Notes under the pieces: model-generated
Seen by the model: the letters and a program-made list of their open reading frames with translations, nothing else
Told to the model about the DNA's origin: nothing
The model's database searches: none
In this document: positions 63,113-64,000 of the stretch, piece by piece
Layout: each line of letters starts with the position of its first letter
Position numbering within the stretch: the first letter of the stretch is position 1
Assembly: GCF_032854445.1 (NCBI RefSeq)
Contig: NC_088295.1
Coordinates: 24,787,385-24,851,384, forward strand
Reading direction: 5' to 3'
Length of the DNA: 64,000 nucleotides
Source of the DNA: Liolophura sinensis
Taxonomy: Eukaryota; Mollusca; Polyplacophora; Chitonida; Chitonidae
Translations under genes and position numbers: made by a program

Positions 63113-63819
63113 ACGCTTGTTGCATATCCTTCTTTCAGATAAGTCAGTGAAACATTTTCTGAAGCAATGGTTTTTAGAACTCAGTCAACATATTCAGTTC
63201 GACGAGATCTTGATCTCAAGGTGCGTATGTTAATCTGATATTACCACGAAGAAGACACTAATCTTATCATGCCGAGACAAATCAACTTAATGATTGTAAT
63301 TTCTTGTTCTGCACATGTTACTATATTTCCAGACACAAATCCAAGAGACTAATGTTCTTAGCACTCAGAAAAATCGGATTCAGCGAATGTTTGTTTATAA
63401 ATTGTGTTGAATACGTAGGCCTACATAGTGACCCCAGGTGTTCAACCTGTCTAAAATCACAATTTATTTTGTTATGTTTGTGTTATTGGCTGTGCCATGA
63501 CCGTTAAAGACATTCTATAAGCTGTTATTATCTAGTACTGGCACTATTGTCATCAAGTGAGATATCTATCGGCTGTGAAAAGATCTGCGTTTAAAACAGC
63601 GTCACAGAGAATAATTACTTACATTGTAGCATTCATCCACGGACGAAAAATTCAGGGAAAATCATCCAATTACTTCGACTTCAATAACTGAAACGACAGC
63701 AAATGAGAAATATGAATTATAGCACTGTAGCACTACAATATGAAAAAGTGAGAAGAAGAAATTGTCCGTTTGATACATTTATTAATTTTAATAAGTAGGC
63801 CTACTGGTAAGTATGCTAT
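63113..63819. other. Intergenic, no gene seen
   Basis: AT-rich sequence without recognisable coding exons or repeats. Confidence 0.4.
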
Positions 63820-64000
63820 CCACCAACTAGCCGGTCATCAATACATATAAATGTCGGCTATCCGACAAAGCCTGTCGTTAGTAAGGGGGCTAATAACCAA
63901 CTAGCCAGTCATGGATCGGTCGGCTATAGGGGAACCAGCTAGTCATCAGTAGGTCGGCTACCAGGCAACCAGCCAGTCATCAATACCTGTAGGTCGGCTA
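63820..64000. repeat. Tandem array running off the window edge
   Basis: Four or more copies of a unit of about 40 bases, with blocks accaactagccagtcat and gtaggtcggcta. It is cut by the end of the window, so its full size is unknown. Confidence 0.75.

Overview
The window is animal nuclear DNA. Genes are split by GT-AG introns, one long vertebrate-style gene (FNIP) spans about 19 kb, and intergenic DNA is AT-rich and full of short interspersed repeats. Several repeats have tRNA-derived heads and tails ending in runs of AAAT or CACT, and the block AAAGGGAGATAACT also occurs. From general familiarity this looks like a lophotrochozoan, most probably a mollusc; that is an inference, and I cannot name the species.

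Layout. (1) 549-4932 (+) and 10581-15612 (-) are two convergent paralogues of MFSD13A/TMEM180, a major-facilitator-like membrane protein. Both have four coding exons with identical intron phases. (2) 17011-19290 is a 2.3 kb fold-back element with about 346 bp inverted arms, lying between the second MFSD13A copy and COX6B. (3) 20255-21841 (+) is COX6B, a nuclear-encoded subunit of cytochrome c oxidase, in three coding exons. (4) 24858-44044 (+) is a complete 20-exon gene for a folliculin-interacting protein (FNIP1/2 orthologue, 1123 aa), followed by a 3' UTR that begins with two minisatellites. (5) 49479-52812 (-) is ECSIT, in four coding exons (399 aa). (6) 53-64 kb holds no gene I can recognise; it contains three minisatellites (27 bp, 34 bp and about 40 bp units) and decayed SINEs.

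All five gene models were assembled by hand from splice sites and frame. In each, the phases close exactly and the total coding length is a multiple of three. Functionally, COX6B (complex IV) and ECSIT (complex I assembly) act in mitochondria, while FNIP links nutrient sensing (FLCN, AMPK, Rag GTPases) to MiT/TFE transcription factors. Their closeness need not mean co-regulation.

I found no defence system, viral genome, CRISPR array or transposase gene. The most noteworthy items are: an in-frame triplication of an exon end together with its splice donor in the first MFSD13A copy; the fold-back element with flanking GTTGAG repeats; a pair of MITE-like elements in FNIP introns; TCATGTGA boxes clustered around the FNIP start; and a 27 bp repeat array that stays open in several frames.
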